55,760 nucleotides of DNA from Opitutales bacterium (GCA_020831585.1 JAFIGE010000010.1:1-55760), one strand, 5' to 3'. Numbered from the stretch's first letter, positions 45,301-52,097 are shown. Numbers and translations are program-made. Notes: generated by a model from the sequence alone, not told the origin.

Positions 45301-48300
45301 GGAATGCGCCTTCGCTCACCGGACGGCCTCAACTGGGCGGCGCTTTCCGATGCTCTCGTGGCCCCGGTTTCCGATATGGCCTACGGTAACGGTTTGTTTG
45401 TTGCCGTTGGCGCAGAAGGTTTCATTGCCACCGCGCCAATCGGGCGTGCTGCGGAAGATTGGACCCTTCGCACCAGCGCTGCCTCCGGGCTCCTTACCTC
45501 CGTCATATTTAGCAATGGCGAGTTTCTCGCCGCTGGCGACGGTGTCATCCTGCGCTCTGCAGACGGGCGCACGTGGGAAACCGTGTTCAACTCTCCCGGG
45601 GATCTATTCCGCGATATTACCCGCAATGGGGGTAATATCGTAGTCGTGGGCGAAGGCGGCGTGGCTTGGTTTTCAACTGACAACGGCGACAGTTGGTTCC
45701 TCGGCGTTGGGGTTTCAGGCAATCTCACTGCCGTGACTTATGGCGCGGGACGGTTTGTTGCTGTCGGCCAAGGTGGGGTCATCTACACCTCCTCAAACGG
45801 TTCGGAATGGACACCCCGTGTTTCCAATGTCGTACCGGATCTTCGAGCCATTGCCTTTACGGAGGAAACCTTCGTCATTGTTGGGGATAACGGGACCGTT
45901 CTCACGACCGGCGACGCGCAGGATAATGTGCTTCCCAAGTATCCTCAATCAATCACCTTTGGAGCCCCTGCCGACGTATCCTTTGACGCGGGTGCGGTTG
46001 CGCTCTCGGCGAGTGCGGACAGCGGTCTGCCGGTGAGCTTTGGCGTCTCCTCCGGACCGGCGGTGCTGGAAGCCGACGGAACGACCCTGACCCTGACGGG
46101 CTTGGGCGAAGTGGTTGTGCGCGCTTCGCAGAGCGGAGACGCGACCTTCGCCCCCGCCGCCGAAGTGGAGCGCCGCTTCACGGTCACAGCAGGCGCGAAC
46201 GTGATCACCTTCGCGGCGCTGGCCGACGCGACCTTCGGCGACGGCCCGGTGACGCTCAGTGCGAGCGCCTCGAGCGGTCTGGCGGTGAGCTTTGAGCTGG
46301 TCTCGGGACCGGCGGAGCTGGACGGCGACGAGCTGACGCTTACGGGAGCGGGCACCGTAACGGTGCGCGCGTTGCAGGCGGGCGATGCCATCTATGCGGA
46401 AGCCGCGCCGGTGGAGCAAAGCTTCACGGTGGCCCCGGCCCCGCAGACGATTACCTTTGATGCGCCGGCGACGGTGACCCTCGGGGTGGCACCCCTGGAG
46501 CTGGAGGCAACGGCCTCGAGCGGCCTGCCGGTGAGCCTCGCGCTGATCAGCGGCCCGGCGCAACTGGAGGGCAACGTGCTCACGATCACGGGTTCGGGCA
46601 GCGTGGTCGTGGAAGCGACGCAGGCGGGCGATGCCAACTGGCTTGTCGCTCCTGCGGTGACGCGCACGATCACGGTGACGTCCGTGGCGGTGGGCGAGTT
46701 CTGGCGTCCGCTGGAAGTGCCCTCGGTTGTCGCCGAAACGGATTTCCGCGATGTCATCTGGTCGGGCACGGACGAGCGTTTTGTCGCAGTGGGTTCCGGG
46801 CAAGCTGTCATCACATCGGGCACCGGTTTGTCGTGGGTGCTGCGCTCAACGGGAGCAGCCGAGTTGACTTCGGTAACACAGGGTTTTGGTGGCTATTTGG
46901 CCTCCAGTTCTACGGGTATTCGTTTGCGCTCCACTTCGGGCTTGGCCTGGGGACCGCTTTCAAATGCTTTGGTGGCACCTGTTTCCTCCATGGCTTACGG
47001 AAATGGGCTCTATGTGGCCGTGGGTGCGGGCGGATATGTCGCTACCTCTCCGAACGGACTGGTGGCTGCCGATTGGACGGTGCGTTCGATTGGCGCCACC
47101 GGATTGCTGACTTCCGTTATTTTTGCCGAGGGCGAATTTTTGGCCGCTGGCGATGGTGTCCTTTTGCGTTCTTCCAATGGACGTGAGTGGGAGACTGTCT
47201 TCAACTCTCCAGGCGATTTGTTCAGAGGCATCGCCCGGTATGGTGAAAACGTTGTGGCTGTTGGAGAAGACGGTGTGGCTTGGTCTTCGCCTGACAATGG
47301 AGAGAACTGGTTTCTTGGCCTTGGTGCGACAGGAGATTTGGCGGCTGTAACCTACGGCGCAGGGCTCTTCGTTGCCGTTGGTCAAGGTGGAGCAATTTTC
47401 ACTTCGCCGAATGGTCTGGAATGGACGGCCCGTATTTCCGGCGTCACCGCTGATCTGCGCGCGATAGCTTTCACGGAAAACACTTTTGTCGTCGTCGGGG
47501 CCAATGGGACCGTGCTCACGACAGGAGATACTCAGGAGAATGTGTTGACCAAGACTGCCCAAACGATCTCTTTCGCGGAATTGGCTAATATTTCCTTCGC
47601 CGAGGGCGAGAAAGTCTTGAGCGCCACTTCGACCAGCGGTCTTCCGGTGCGCTTTGGCGTTTCCTCGGGCCCGGCGGTGCTGGAGGCTGACGGGGTTACG
47701 CTGACCTTGACGGGACTGGGCGAAGTGGTCGTGCGGGCCTCACAGTCCGGCGATGCGACCTTCGCTCCGGCCGCCGAAGTGGAGCGCCGCTTCACCGTTA
47801 CGGGTATCGAGCAGACCATCAACTTTGCCACGATCCCCTCAAAGGTCTTTGGCGATCCGCCCTTCCAGCCGGTCGCGACGGTCCTTCCAAGCGGGCTTCC
47901 AGCCCAGTTTGAAATCGTCAGCGGGCCCGCTGTAATCCGTGATGGCCTCATTGAGATTACGGGCGTGGGAACTGTCGTGGTGCGCGCCAAGCAACCAGGT
48001 GACGCCACGCACATGGCTGCACCGGCTGTCGAACAGTCGTTCGTCGTGGCCCGCGCTCCTCAGGTCATTACCTTCGGGGTCTTGTCTCCCATGGAAGAGG
48101 TGGATCCGCCTCGCACGCTGGTTGCCACGTCTTCCAGCGGACTTCCCGTCTCCTTCGAGATCGTGAGCGGCCCGGCGACCATTTCCGATGGCAATCGCCT
48201 TACGCCCACCGGTGTGGGGCAGGTGACTGTCCGGGCCACGCAACCGGGCAACCAACTGTATCTGCCCGCCGCCCCGCGCGAGCGCACTTTCGAGGTTCGT

Positions 48301-50331
48301 CCGTCCTCCACCGGAAGCGTCTGGACGCCGGTGCCGGATCGGCCTGTCGAAACCGATTTGGTGGGTGTGTCCTTTGCCGGTTTCCGCTTCTTCGCCACGG
48401 GTGCGCGTTCCGCCATTCTCCGTGCAAACAGTGATGCTTCCGATTGGACGGCCGTGTCGACGGGTTCGGGCGTTCTTAACAAGGTCGCTTTTGGCAACAA
48501 CGTCTACGTGGCTGTGGGTGAAGCGGGTATTGTCCTGCAATCCCCGTCCGGCACGAGCTGGAATTTCTTCAGCAGCGGTGTGGATGTGCCGATGAACGAT
48601 ATCGTTTATGGCAACGGTCGCTTCGTCGCCGTTGGCAGTGGCGGTGCTATCTTCACTTCGACTTCCGGCACCGACTGGACCCTTGTCCAGTCCGGGGTGA
48701 GTGATGACTTGCGCTCGGTTATCTACGGCGGAGGTCGGTTTGTCGCCGTGGGTGGACGGGGCATCACCGTATCCATGGACGGTCTCAACTGGACGGCCCT
48801 CGAAACAGCGGAAGCCGCAGGCTTCAACGCAATCACCTACGGAGGCGGCCGCTATCTTATTGTGGGCGATGATTTCACGGTGTGGACTTCCTCCAATACG
48901 AATTCCTGGACCATCGGAAGCCAAACCGGCCCGGACTTGTTTGGGGTGGCTTATGGAGGCGGGCGGTTCATCGCCGTCGGATCCGAAGGGGCCATCTTTA
49001 CATCGGCTTCCGGGCTCGGTGGTTGGCTTCAGCGCTCTTCCGGAACAACCGCTAATCTACGCGATGTGGCTTACATCGAAGACAAGTTCGTCATCGTCGG
49101 CGATGGCGGCACGATTCTTCACGATGGCGTCATCAACATTCGCTCGCCCCAGACGATCACCTTCGGGGAAATTCCCGACCGTGGCCTCATGGAAGGGCTT
49201 CTCACGCTCAGTCCAAGCGCAAGCAGCGGACTGCCCGTGACGCTCACGGTGATTAGCGGTCCTGCTACTTTCATGGTGGACGGGCGGACCCTCATCTTCG
49301 CCAGCGGTGGAATGGTTACCGTTCGCGCCTCTCAGGAGGGTAACGGCGATTTCCTCCCGGCGCCCGAGGTGACCCGCACCTTCTCTGTTCGCGGCCCGTC
49401 TGATCCCACAGACTTTGCTCTTCTCTCTAACCGGGACTTGCTCCTCGGGGAGTTGAGCGGTAACGAACTGGAGGCCGCCGCAGTCATTATTGAGAACACA
49501 GGGCGCGCAGCCTATATCGATTCCCGTATGCGCTCCACGGGCTTCTTGAGTGTCCGGCGGGTTCTCATGGTGAACGCCTTCATGCGAGGAACTTGGGGCG
49601 GGCCCCAATCCATGAAAAGAAACAAGGATACCATCGACACCTTCGGTTTAGCCTTTCTGGTTGAGTCTTTGATCCCCGATTTCCGCAGGGTCTATTTTGA
49701 GAATCGCGCGGTTCCCGGAATTATGGCACCGGCGAGCGAGGTCGATCCGTTCCTCCGGGCTGTCTGGCGGGCCAAATATGGTGCCGAAGCGCCTGAGCCG
49801 ACCTCCGCTCAATTGGCTCCCTTGCGCGAAGGCTTCCGCAGTTTCCCGGTGGAGATGTTCCTCTCCCAAGTTATCCAGGAGGTGTCGGGCTTTGATGGGC
49901 GCTCTATGATCTTCGGCATTCCCAATCCGCCGCCAAACCGTTTGCGTGATGAAGCCGATGCAGCCGCCCTCATCATCGGGCTGATGCGTTTGCCCGCAAG
50001 TAATGCCGAGGTCGCCCGGTTGGCTCGTCAGCCTCTTCTCGCGCAGATTGAACAGGTCCTTGCGGACGAGCGCTACTTTGATCGTCTGGCCCTTTGGGCC
50101 GGGTCGGCGGAGTTTAGCGACGACATCCGCTTCTCCCCCTGGCTCGGCGTGCATTGGGTCACCGGTGACGGGTGGACCTATTCGCCGGAGTTGGGATGGA
50201 TCTACATCTTCGCCGATGACATGATGGGGTTGTGGATCTATTCCGTCGATCTCGGCTGGATGTGGACGTCGCCCGGGTATTACTCGGCGGGCCTCTATTA
50301 TCGGGTCAACGGCGGTTGGTCCTCGCGGTAA
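36367..50331 (+). CDS. Giant secreted BNR/beta-propeller-like repeat protein, 4654 residues
   Basis: One unbroken 14 kb frame. A signal peptide (MRTLFKSLSLLLLGSLAGSTLTAQ) starts it. Then come five blocks: four are a run of blades of the form F-V-A-V-G-x-x-G-x-I-x-x-S-x-D-G-x-x-W followed by three immunoglobulin-like repeats (Q-T-I-T-F...SGLPVSFEVVSGPA...V-x-V-x-A-x-Q-x-G), and the last has one such repeat. Approximate residue limits are 33-1455, 1457-2900, 2902-3440, 3442-3980 and 3982-4345. A unique segment and a Trp-rich C-terminus follow. The blades resemble Ycf48/sortilin-type BNR repeats, and the repeats resemble MBG-type adhesin domains. It sits directly after the secretin. A surface or extracellular adhesive role is inferred; nothing shows an enzyme. 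Confidence 0.85.
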   Translation: MRTLFKSLSLLLLGSLAGSTLTAQTTATGPGYLDSWNWQAPTPADAANLIGIAANGSTVLAVGEDGQVQRSTDGGDSWTIVSDPLFVGTTFSGIANSGATFVIVGSGGSALRSSDNGLTWTTVDADTTEDLLDLAFDGLSATWIAVGANGTIRRSVDGGLTWSSVANPSTRDLRAVAAFGGNFYAGGEAGTLIRFAPGAASASILQGGSGGFTYDIRDFASDGDHLFAVGTNGHILRSANGSNWSVVYSNSAYDLHSISHHPFGFFLAAGEDGRFLYSLNGTNWLEGSNRTPFATNALLPVLDGFLAAGSQHSVFSVQPRDVADANLSMEGLFWTQINSSDGGSAYQGAVHADGSFVVVGENGNIRLSTDGSLWSEPTMPAPLAGANWRSVVYGGGRFVAVGDSGVVAHADSAMPNTWTEGSLAAGATPDLHGAAFGNGRFVAIGSGANVYISDDLGATWSPVLVGALPSSNLRGVAHGNGRFVVVGEGGLVLTSENGLSWTPRFTPIDADLTDVLHGPHGFVAVGAGGTIIKSEFGATWQKQIAGSGISAAEIDLEAITYADGIYVAVGSGRSILTSLDAVAWTAQEVLTRNRFFAVAGGGGVFIVAGDFGSILSSSSPLPSDLDRWSLRRPGETGPNLNDVLFANGVYVIGGANGGLWTSLDGENWTPRNSNTSNDITGIAYGNGRWVAVAGRDRLVSTDGLNWNATQTWSHNMLRVKFANGVFVTVGEESEIYSSPDGLVWNGGIWRGDAGSGPANINSAVFFEPLMRWVAVGEQLPGTVNQVYYSDDNARSWTLGDTSTTNTGDNLRAVYIDPDVFGTPVLFAIGGTNFYSFDGISWDPIGGYPHALDATFGDGAGFPTGVIVGEGGAITLFPSFDNAYPGIFDDLNAVTYANGQFIAVGDNGRILTSPQGKFWQVRGVQTIPAILSVVRGASAYVAVGEDGRIYRSSTGLNWEPKPPPADVGAVTMRHVFWTGSQFVAAGDLGNIWTSSNGEVWTRRTWNGLSHLRGGASSGSHSVLVGEGGRILRAGSGLIDWQPRSSGTSVRLHGAIYDSFNSQYVVVGDQGTVLTSPDGMDWTTIPSLDNLPLRDLAQTSDGLLVAVGEEGRIFTSMDGVNWTPSPSSGTIKNLRTVSFGDGILVAMGDRGLVISSSNQGATWFSRPSNTAYTLYGSAFFEGVFVGVGGFGTIIHSGTIFEKQSQSILFPEIGEQTLAASPLQLSAFASSGLPVGFRVISGPAVVSGNQLTLTGEGTVLVRAEQPGNRFFLSAPAITRSFQVVDSIRLPQTILFDGIEDQSFGVSVNLNDLATATSGLPLSFELLSGPALLVEGVLSTGFEEGTVLVRVSQNGNQEFAPAAPLEISFGVRAKEDQIVVIQPFAPPSLGDPAITLRAVASSGLTDFRFEVISGPAFVSGNSLAVYGVGVVTIEAVQPGDSEFNRGVGRTSFSVGGSENFEPGPSFLDLWTWRSPEIVDSGYNALASDGAWTIAVGDDGRIARSSNGGLTWSSVDSGTTEDLYDIVFVAASNRFVALGDNGLVLVSLTEGTTWTQSSVSGNPSLRGLAVNREGNRFVAVGLGGRIFSSPDALNWVDATPPGFSRDLADVVWVPGLGDGRFVAVGATGAVLRSSDSAGASFEVLREGLGFNLHAVHAPSSPFGAWRVFAVGDDGIVMASKDGVIWSNRFSGSSYQLRAIHSGNGFLLAAGENGRVLYSQNGDVWTESFTRFNVGIRGLTFINGLFLAGGDNYSIFSTPQGLTWTIRETTTRTTYHDSAANADGTVRIVVGDNGRIVRSVDGVNWDPAVSVPVTENLRGATFGFGRFYAVGQNGTILHSSDGDTWTTVPAVTTRHLNSIAFANGRLVAVGDGFTTLLSIDGDAWTSITSGSSNNLHAVAFGNGTWTAVGSDGLIITSLNGETWRTQFSGTTRGLNSVTFGDGRFVAVGQGGSIFTSTFGDVWTLRASGTTFDLHGVALADGVYVAVGQGFTFLTSRDGVDWSAQKSGTLNSLRNVSYAGELFVAVGDFETILTATAVLPPGLDQWTLRNPLPEGPNLNEIIYGNGIYVAVGGQGTILVSTDGLNWSERDSGISDPITGVAFGNGRFVAVGGQNILVSEDTLNWRVQTTWLVPLYKVSFGGNIFVAVGASSHILHSADGLIWAGGQQNQDGQDINDVRYEPSKNRFVAVGAAAEKTATYVWLDPDLIHSPFERLEFVYERELVTQVYISPNGIDWERVHPPLRITPTRLILTPVGYVPDPRPRWYDETLNTVAFGRGYFLAAGDGLMINSFTADNDEWSVVSLGGRSIRGSDFGEGQGRSRFVHVGVNGSISSHDPQSISFPGIQENLNSVVWGGDQFVAVGDNSRILTSPTGQFWQVRSTQVLPAFRSVTSRPGEYVAVGERGLIYRSTDSINWEAIASPSLLNLNSVITSAARYIAVGNSGVILTSGNSQDWSLRVSGVLDNLNQVTRSAGGVIVAVGNAGQVTRSSDESISLWTPVATGVTENLTAVVHNPVLDTFFAFGVNGRLLTSIDDGLSWTASVVPNFGTLPIHDVYVFGDGRMVAVGEQGRVFTSPDGLAWTRRFSGTTNALHSIVFGDNLLFATGAAGTALSSSDGGLSWFRRHTNTGYTLYGCDFRDGAFLAVGGFSTIITSGAVESKFDQSIQFVPISPKVITDSDFAVFAQATSGLPIEFEIVSGPATVIGNIVSLTGSVGDVVIRALQNGNANFRPADPVEQIFRVTLANQVITFNPLPDRTFGDEPFTLTATTSAPGLDVVFGVESGPAVLDGNLLRITGTGTVTVVASQPGTDQFNAATPVSRSFQVGPAAQTIDFSLPPSATLGDPPILLTAEASSDLPVSFRVVSGPASISGGNLILDGVGTVVVEATQAGNELYLAAAAVRSEIAVAPALPGNFWRPVTLPAAVAQTDFRDVIWSGQDGRFVAVGSGQAVITSSTGLNWSRRSSNGSAELTSVSRGFDGFLASSASGMRLRSPDGLNWAALSDALVAPVSDMAYGNGLFVAVGAEGFIATAPIGRAAEDWTLRTSAASGLLTSVIFSNGEFLAAGDGVILRSADGRTWETVFNSPGDLFRDITRNGGNIVVVGEGGVAWFSTDNGDSWFLGVGVSGNLTAVTYGAGRFVAVGQGGVIYTSSNGSEWTPRVSNVVPDLRAIAFTEETFVIVGDNGTVLTTGDAQDNVLPKYPQSITFGAPADVSFDAGAVALSASADSGLPVSFGVSSGPAVLEADGTTLTLTGLGEVVVRASQSGDATFAPAAEVERRFTVTAGANVITFAALADATFGDGPVTLSASASSGLAVSFELVSGPAELDGDELTLTGAGTVTVRALQAGDAIYAEAAPVEQSFTVAPAPQTITFDAPATVTLGVAPLELEATASSGLPVSLALISGPAQLEGNVLTITGSGSVVVEATQAGDANWLVAPAVTRTITVTSVAVGEFWRPLEVPSVVAETDFRDVIWSGTDERFVAVGSGQAVITSGTGLSWVLRSTGAAELTSVTQGFGGYLASSSTGIRLRSTSGLAWGPLSNALVAPVSSMAYGNGLYVAVGAGGYVATSPNGLVAADWTVRSIGATGLLTSVIFAEGEFLAAGDGVLLRSSNGREWETVFNSPGDLFRGIARYGENVVAVGEDGVAWSSPDNGENWFLGLGATGDLAAVTYGAGLFVAVGQGGAIFTSPNGLEWTARISGVTADLRAIAFTENTFVVVGANGTVLTTGDTQENVLTKTAQTISFAELANISFAEGEKVLSATSTSGLPVRFGVSSGPAVLEADGVTLTLTGLGEVVVRASQSGDATFAPAAEVERRFTVTGIEQTINFATIPSKVFGDPPFQPVATVLPSGLPAQFEIVSGPAVIRDGLIEITGVGTVVVRAKQPGDATHMAAPAVEQSFVVARAPQVITFGVLSPMEEVDPPRTLVATSSSGLPVSFEIVSGPATISDGNRLTPTGVGQVTVRATQPGNQLYLPAAPRERTFEVRPSSTGSVWTPVPDRPVETDLVGVSFAGFRFFATGARSAILRANSDASDWTAVSTGSGVLNKVAFGNNVYVAVGEAGIVLQSPSGTSWNFFSSGVDVPMNDIVYGNGRFVAVGSGGAIFTSTSGTDWTLVQSGVSDDLRSVIYGGGRFVAVGGRGITVSMDGLNWTALETAEAAGFNAITYGGGRYLIVGDDFTVWTSSNTNSWTIGSQTGPDLFGVAYGGGRFIAVGSEGAIFTSASGLGGWLQRSSGTTANLRDVAYIEDKFVIVGDGGTILHDGVINIRSPQTITFGEIPDRGLMEGLLTLSPSASSGLPVTLTVISGPATFMVDGRTLIFASGGMVTVRASQEGNGDFLPAPEVTRTFSVRGPSDPTDFALLSNRDLLLGELSGNELEAAAVIIENTGRAAYIDSRMRSTGFLSVRRVLMVNAFMRGTWGGPQSMKRNKDTIDTFGLAFLVESLIPDFRRVYFENRAVPGIMAPASEVDPFLRAVWRAKYGAEAPEPTSAQLAPLREGFRSFPVEMFLSQVIQEVSGFDGRSMIFGIPNPPPNRLRDEADAAALIIGLMRLPASNAEVARLARQPLLAQIEQVLADERYFDRLALWAGSAEFSDDIRFSPWLGVHWVTGDGWTYSPELGWIYIFADDMMGLWIYSVDLGWMWTSPGYYSAGLYYRVNGGWSSR
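36460..40730 (+). repeat. Block A of the giant protein: blades plus three Ig-like repeats
   Basis: Begins YLDSWNWQAPTPADAAN and continues with roughly 40-45-residue units carrying F-V-A-V-G and D-G-x-x-W. It closes with three repeats of about 80 residues (from about 39970). It pairs in layout and length with block B, whose first unit is FLDLWTWRSPEIVDSGYN, so the two arose by one large duplication followed by divergence. Confidence 0.7.
40735..45060 (+). repeat. Block B of the giant protein: second long blade run plus three Ig-like repeats
   Basis: Mirrors block A in its opening tryptophan pattern, blade count and the closing trio of repeats (from about 44320). One blade region near 42840-43140 carries a longer insertion with YVWLDPDLIHS and charged residues that has no counterpart in block A. 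Confidence 0.7.
45070..46690 (+). repeat. Block C of the giant protein, first copy of a 1.6 kb tandem duplication
   Basis: Starts NFWRPVTLPAAV and runs to the third repeat at about 46680. Aligned with block D it is offset by 1617 bases at 45124/46741, where a stretch of 27 bases is identical, and by 1614 bases at 46162/47776, where another stretch of about 20 bases is identical. Proteins agree closely through the blades and the first repeat. Confidence 0.85.
46690..48300 (+). repeat. Block D of the giant protein, second copy of the tandem duplication
   Basis: Starts EFWRPLEVPSVV and repeats block C blade for blade (FRDVIWSG, RFVAVGSGQAVITS, NSPGDLFRGIARY). DNA identity is strongest at the two ends named for block C and lower in the middle, so silent changes have accumulated. 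The second and third Ig-like repeats differ more from those of block C. Confidence 0.85.
48310..49400 (+). repeat. Block E of the giant protein: short blade run plus one Ig-like repeat
   Basis: A shorter run of blades (VWTPVPDRPVETDLVG to GGTILHDG) ends with a single repeat (QTITFGEIPDRGLMEGLLTL...). It is the last repeat block before the non-repetitive C-terminal segment. Confidence 0.7.
49400..50331 (+). other. C-terminal region of the giant protein with a Trp/Gly-rich end module
   Basis: About 310 residues without blades. A helical part (NTGRAAYIDSRMRSTGFLSV to LPASNAEVARLARQPLL) includes AELVDPFLRAVWRAKYG-like segments resembling DUF4214-type helices. The last 55 residues repeat an aromatic pattern: W-x-x-G-D-G-W-T-Y-S-P-E-L-G-W-I-Y, then LWIYSVDLGWMWTSPGYY, then a final LYYRVNGGW. 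Endings of this type occur on many large Verrucomicrobia exported proteins and may be an anchoring or sorting module. That last point is from memory and unproven. Confidence 0.55.
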
Positions 50332-50341
50332 ATCGGCTTTG

Positions 50342-50380
50342 CGCGGAGCCGTCGGCCTGCGGGTTGGCGGCTCCGCGTTT
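50342..50380 (+). terminator. Candidate terminator after the giant gene
   Basis: A perfect 10-base stem, CGCGGAGCCG (50342-50351) with CGGCTCCGCG (50368-50377), has a 16-base loop and begins 11 bases after the stop. Only three T residues follow before a C-run, so termination may be partial. The convergent GNAT gene ends at 50419. Confidence 0.6.
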
Positions 50381-50418
50381 CCCCCCGGATCCTTTGGCCG
50401 GATTTCTCTTTTGAAGAT

Positions 50419-50865
50419 CTACAAGTCCACCCGGTAACGGCATTTTTGGTGGTCCCCGCGCGCATAGAGGGCGGTGTTTCGGGGGACGTCGACGATCTCC
50501 ACCAACACGCCACCCAACCGTTCGCAGGTTCGCCTGGACGCGGGATTGTCCGGGTTACATGTGATCCAAAGTGGATTCAGACCGAGTCGGCGGGCGACCG
50601 GAAAGAGGAGTCGGCTGGCGCGTTCGGCGTAGTGTTTCCCGCGGAATGCCGGGTAGACCTCGTATCCGATGTGCCCGCTGTAGAGCAGGATGCCCCGGTA
50701 GTTGCCGCCCCGGAGTTCGATTTCCCCCATGATTTCGTCCGTGAATCTGTTTTGCATATTGAAGAAATAGGAGGGCGCTCTTTCCAAAGCCTCATCGCCT
50801 GAGCGACGGCTGAGAAAGACGAGCCGGAGTTCACCATCGGCAAGTTCGGAAAAAGCGGCATCCAC
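50419..50865 (-). CDS. GNAT-family N-acetyltransferase
   Basis: Encodes 148 residues from a GTG start. The acetyl-CoA-binding region reads IGYEVYPAFRGKHYAERASRLLFPVARRLGL, where R-G-K-x-Y replaces the usual Q/R-x-x-G-x-G/A loop. WITCNPDNPASRRTCERLGG is the typical RimJ/RimL-like block: Asn-Pro-x-Asn-x-x-S followed by the C-terminal Leu-Gly-Gly. The substrate is unknown. It is short compared with RimJ (about 190) and starts close to the symporter gene, whose stop lies 21 bases upstream on the same strand, so the two are likely cotranscribed. Confidence 0.8.
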   Translation of the reverse strand: MDAAFSELADGELRLVFLSRRSGDEALERAPSYFFNMQNRFTDEIMGEIELRGGNYRGILLYSGHIGYEVYPAFRGKHYAERASRLLFPVARRLGLNPLWITCNPDNPASRRTCERLGGVLVEIVDVPRNTALYARGDHQKCRYRVDL

Positions 50866-50886
50866 AGGAATTCAGTGTTGGGGTGT

Positions 50887-51873
50887 TCAGGCCGGTTCGG
50901 CCCGCAATCGTTCGATAAGAAAGACCCCGATGACTAGCTGCAGCGGGTGGTAAATGAGGAGAGGAATGAGTAACAGGGCGACCTCTCCGCCAGGGTCGCT
51001 TCCGAAGATCACTGCGGCCATCGGCACGCCGGCTGCAATCGTCTTCTGGGAGCCGCAAAAGACCGCCGCAATGCGCACATCTTTGTTGAAACGCAGCCAA
51101 CCCAACCGACTTGTCCAGACGCATAGGGACGTCGCCAAGAGTAACAGCGCGGTCGTTCCGAGAAGGGCCTCGATCGTCAGCGCCCAACCCATATCGTCCC
51201 AGATTGATTGAGCAAAGCTGTTGGCAAAGGCCGTAAAGACGGCGAAGCAAATGATGCCGTTGCTGATGTGCTTGAACGAAGGCTGCGCGAAGGCTCGGAA
51301 ACGAACCGAGAAGGGACGCAGCGCCTGCCCGAGCAAGGTTGGCAAGAGAATCAACAGCGACAGCTCGGCCAGGAGGGGCCGGACTGGGGGGAGGGAAACG
51401 CCGTCGGTGGCAAAGAGAAAAAGGCACCAGAGGGGAACGAAAAACACGCCAAGCATGTTCGAAAGAGCCGTGTTAAAGAGGGCTCCGGACGTATCCCCGC
51501 CAGCCGATTCCGTGAAAATGATCGCAGACGATACGGTCGTCGGCAGGATCGCCAGAAAGAGAAGGCCTCCCCGAAGTTCCGCCTCCAGGAAGGGGCCAAA
51601 GATCGAGAGCAATCCCAGGACCATGAACGGAAAGAGAAGAAAGTTCCAACCTTGGCAAAAGACATGGAGCTGCCAGCGGAAAAGGCCTGCGCGCAGTTTT
51701 TCTGAAGGAAGCGACAGACCTTGCATGAGAAAGATCAAAAAGACTCCGGCTTTTACGGTGATTTCGGGGCGGAAAAAACCGCCGGTGGAGCCAGCCTCGG
51801 AGAGCAGGGCTCCCAAGGGGATCATGAGAACCAGGGCAATGAGAAAGCCATTTTGACGAACGGGAAAACGCAT
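50887..51873 (-). CDS. Bile-acid:sodium symporter family transporter (SLC10A7/YfeH-like)
   Basis: Encodes 328 residues from ATG 51873, preceded by a strong Shine-Dalgarno GAGGTG. About ten hydrophobic helices are visible: NGFLIALVLMIPLGALL, TVKAGVFLIFLMQGLSLP, FPFMVLGLLSIFGPF, GGLLFLAILPTTVSSAIIFTESAGGDTSGALFN and others. PTTVSSAIIFTESAGGD matches the conserved sodium-binding region of the SLC10A7-like group, and RIAAVFCGSQKTIAAGVPMA is the second signature, in the crossed helix. It would move an organic anion with sodium across the inner membrane. The substrate is unknown. Confidence 0.88.
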   Translation of the reverse strand: MRFPVRQNGFLIALVLMIPLGALLSEAGSTGGFFRPEITVKAGVFLIFLMQGLSLPSEKLRAGLFRWQLHVFCQGWNFLLFPFMVLGLLSIFGPFLEAELRGGLLFLAILPTTVSSAIIFTESAGGDTSGALFNTALSNMLGVFFVPLWCLFLFATDGVSLPPVRPLLAELSLLILLPTLLGQALRPFSVRFRAFAQPSFKHISNGIICFAVFTAFANSFAQSIWDDMGWALTIEALLGTTALLLLATSLCVWTSRLGWLRFNKDVRIAAVFCGSQKTIAAGVPMAAVIFGSDPGGEVALLLIPLLIYHPLQLVIGVFLIERLRAEPA

Positions 51874-52097
51874 CTTCACCTCTCGTTGTGCGGAATCAGA
51901 CGCGATCTGCAAGCGGAGTTCCGAAAAGAGCGTTTGCTTTCACTCTTCCGCAAGCTACCGCAGCCGCGTTGGTCTTTATGGGGCCGCCGATTCGCGATCA
52001 ACTCGCCGACCCACGGGCTTGGTCGATTTTTCTCGCAATGCGCAGAGGAAGGGTTTTTCTTTCACGGTTTTTCCCATTACCTGAGGAGATTCATTTT

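Noticed and set aside
47839-48924. 361-residue minus-strand frame in the giant gene
   Set aside because: Shadow of the repeat protein; several such frames occur at the same phase along the repeats.
36367-50331. Repetitive DNA of the giant gene considered as CRISPR or satellite
   Set aside because: Repeats are imperfect, in frame, of protein-domain length and have no constant spacer structure.
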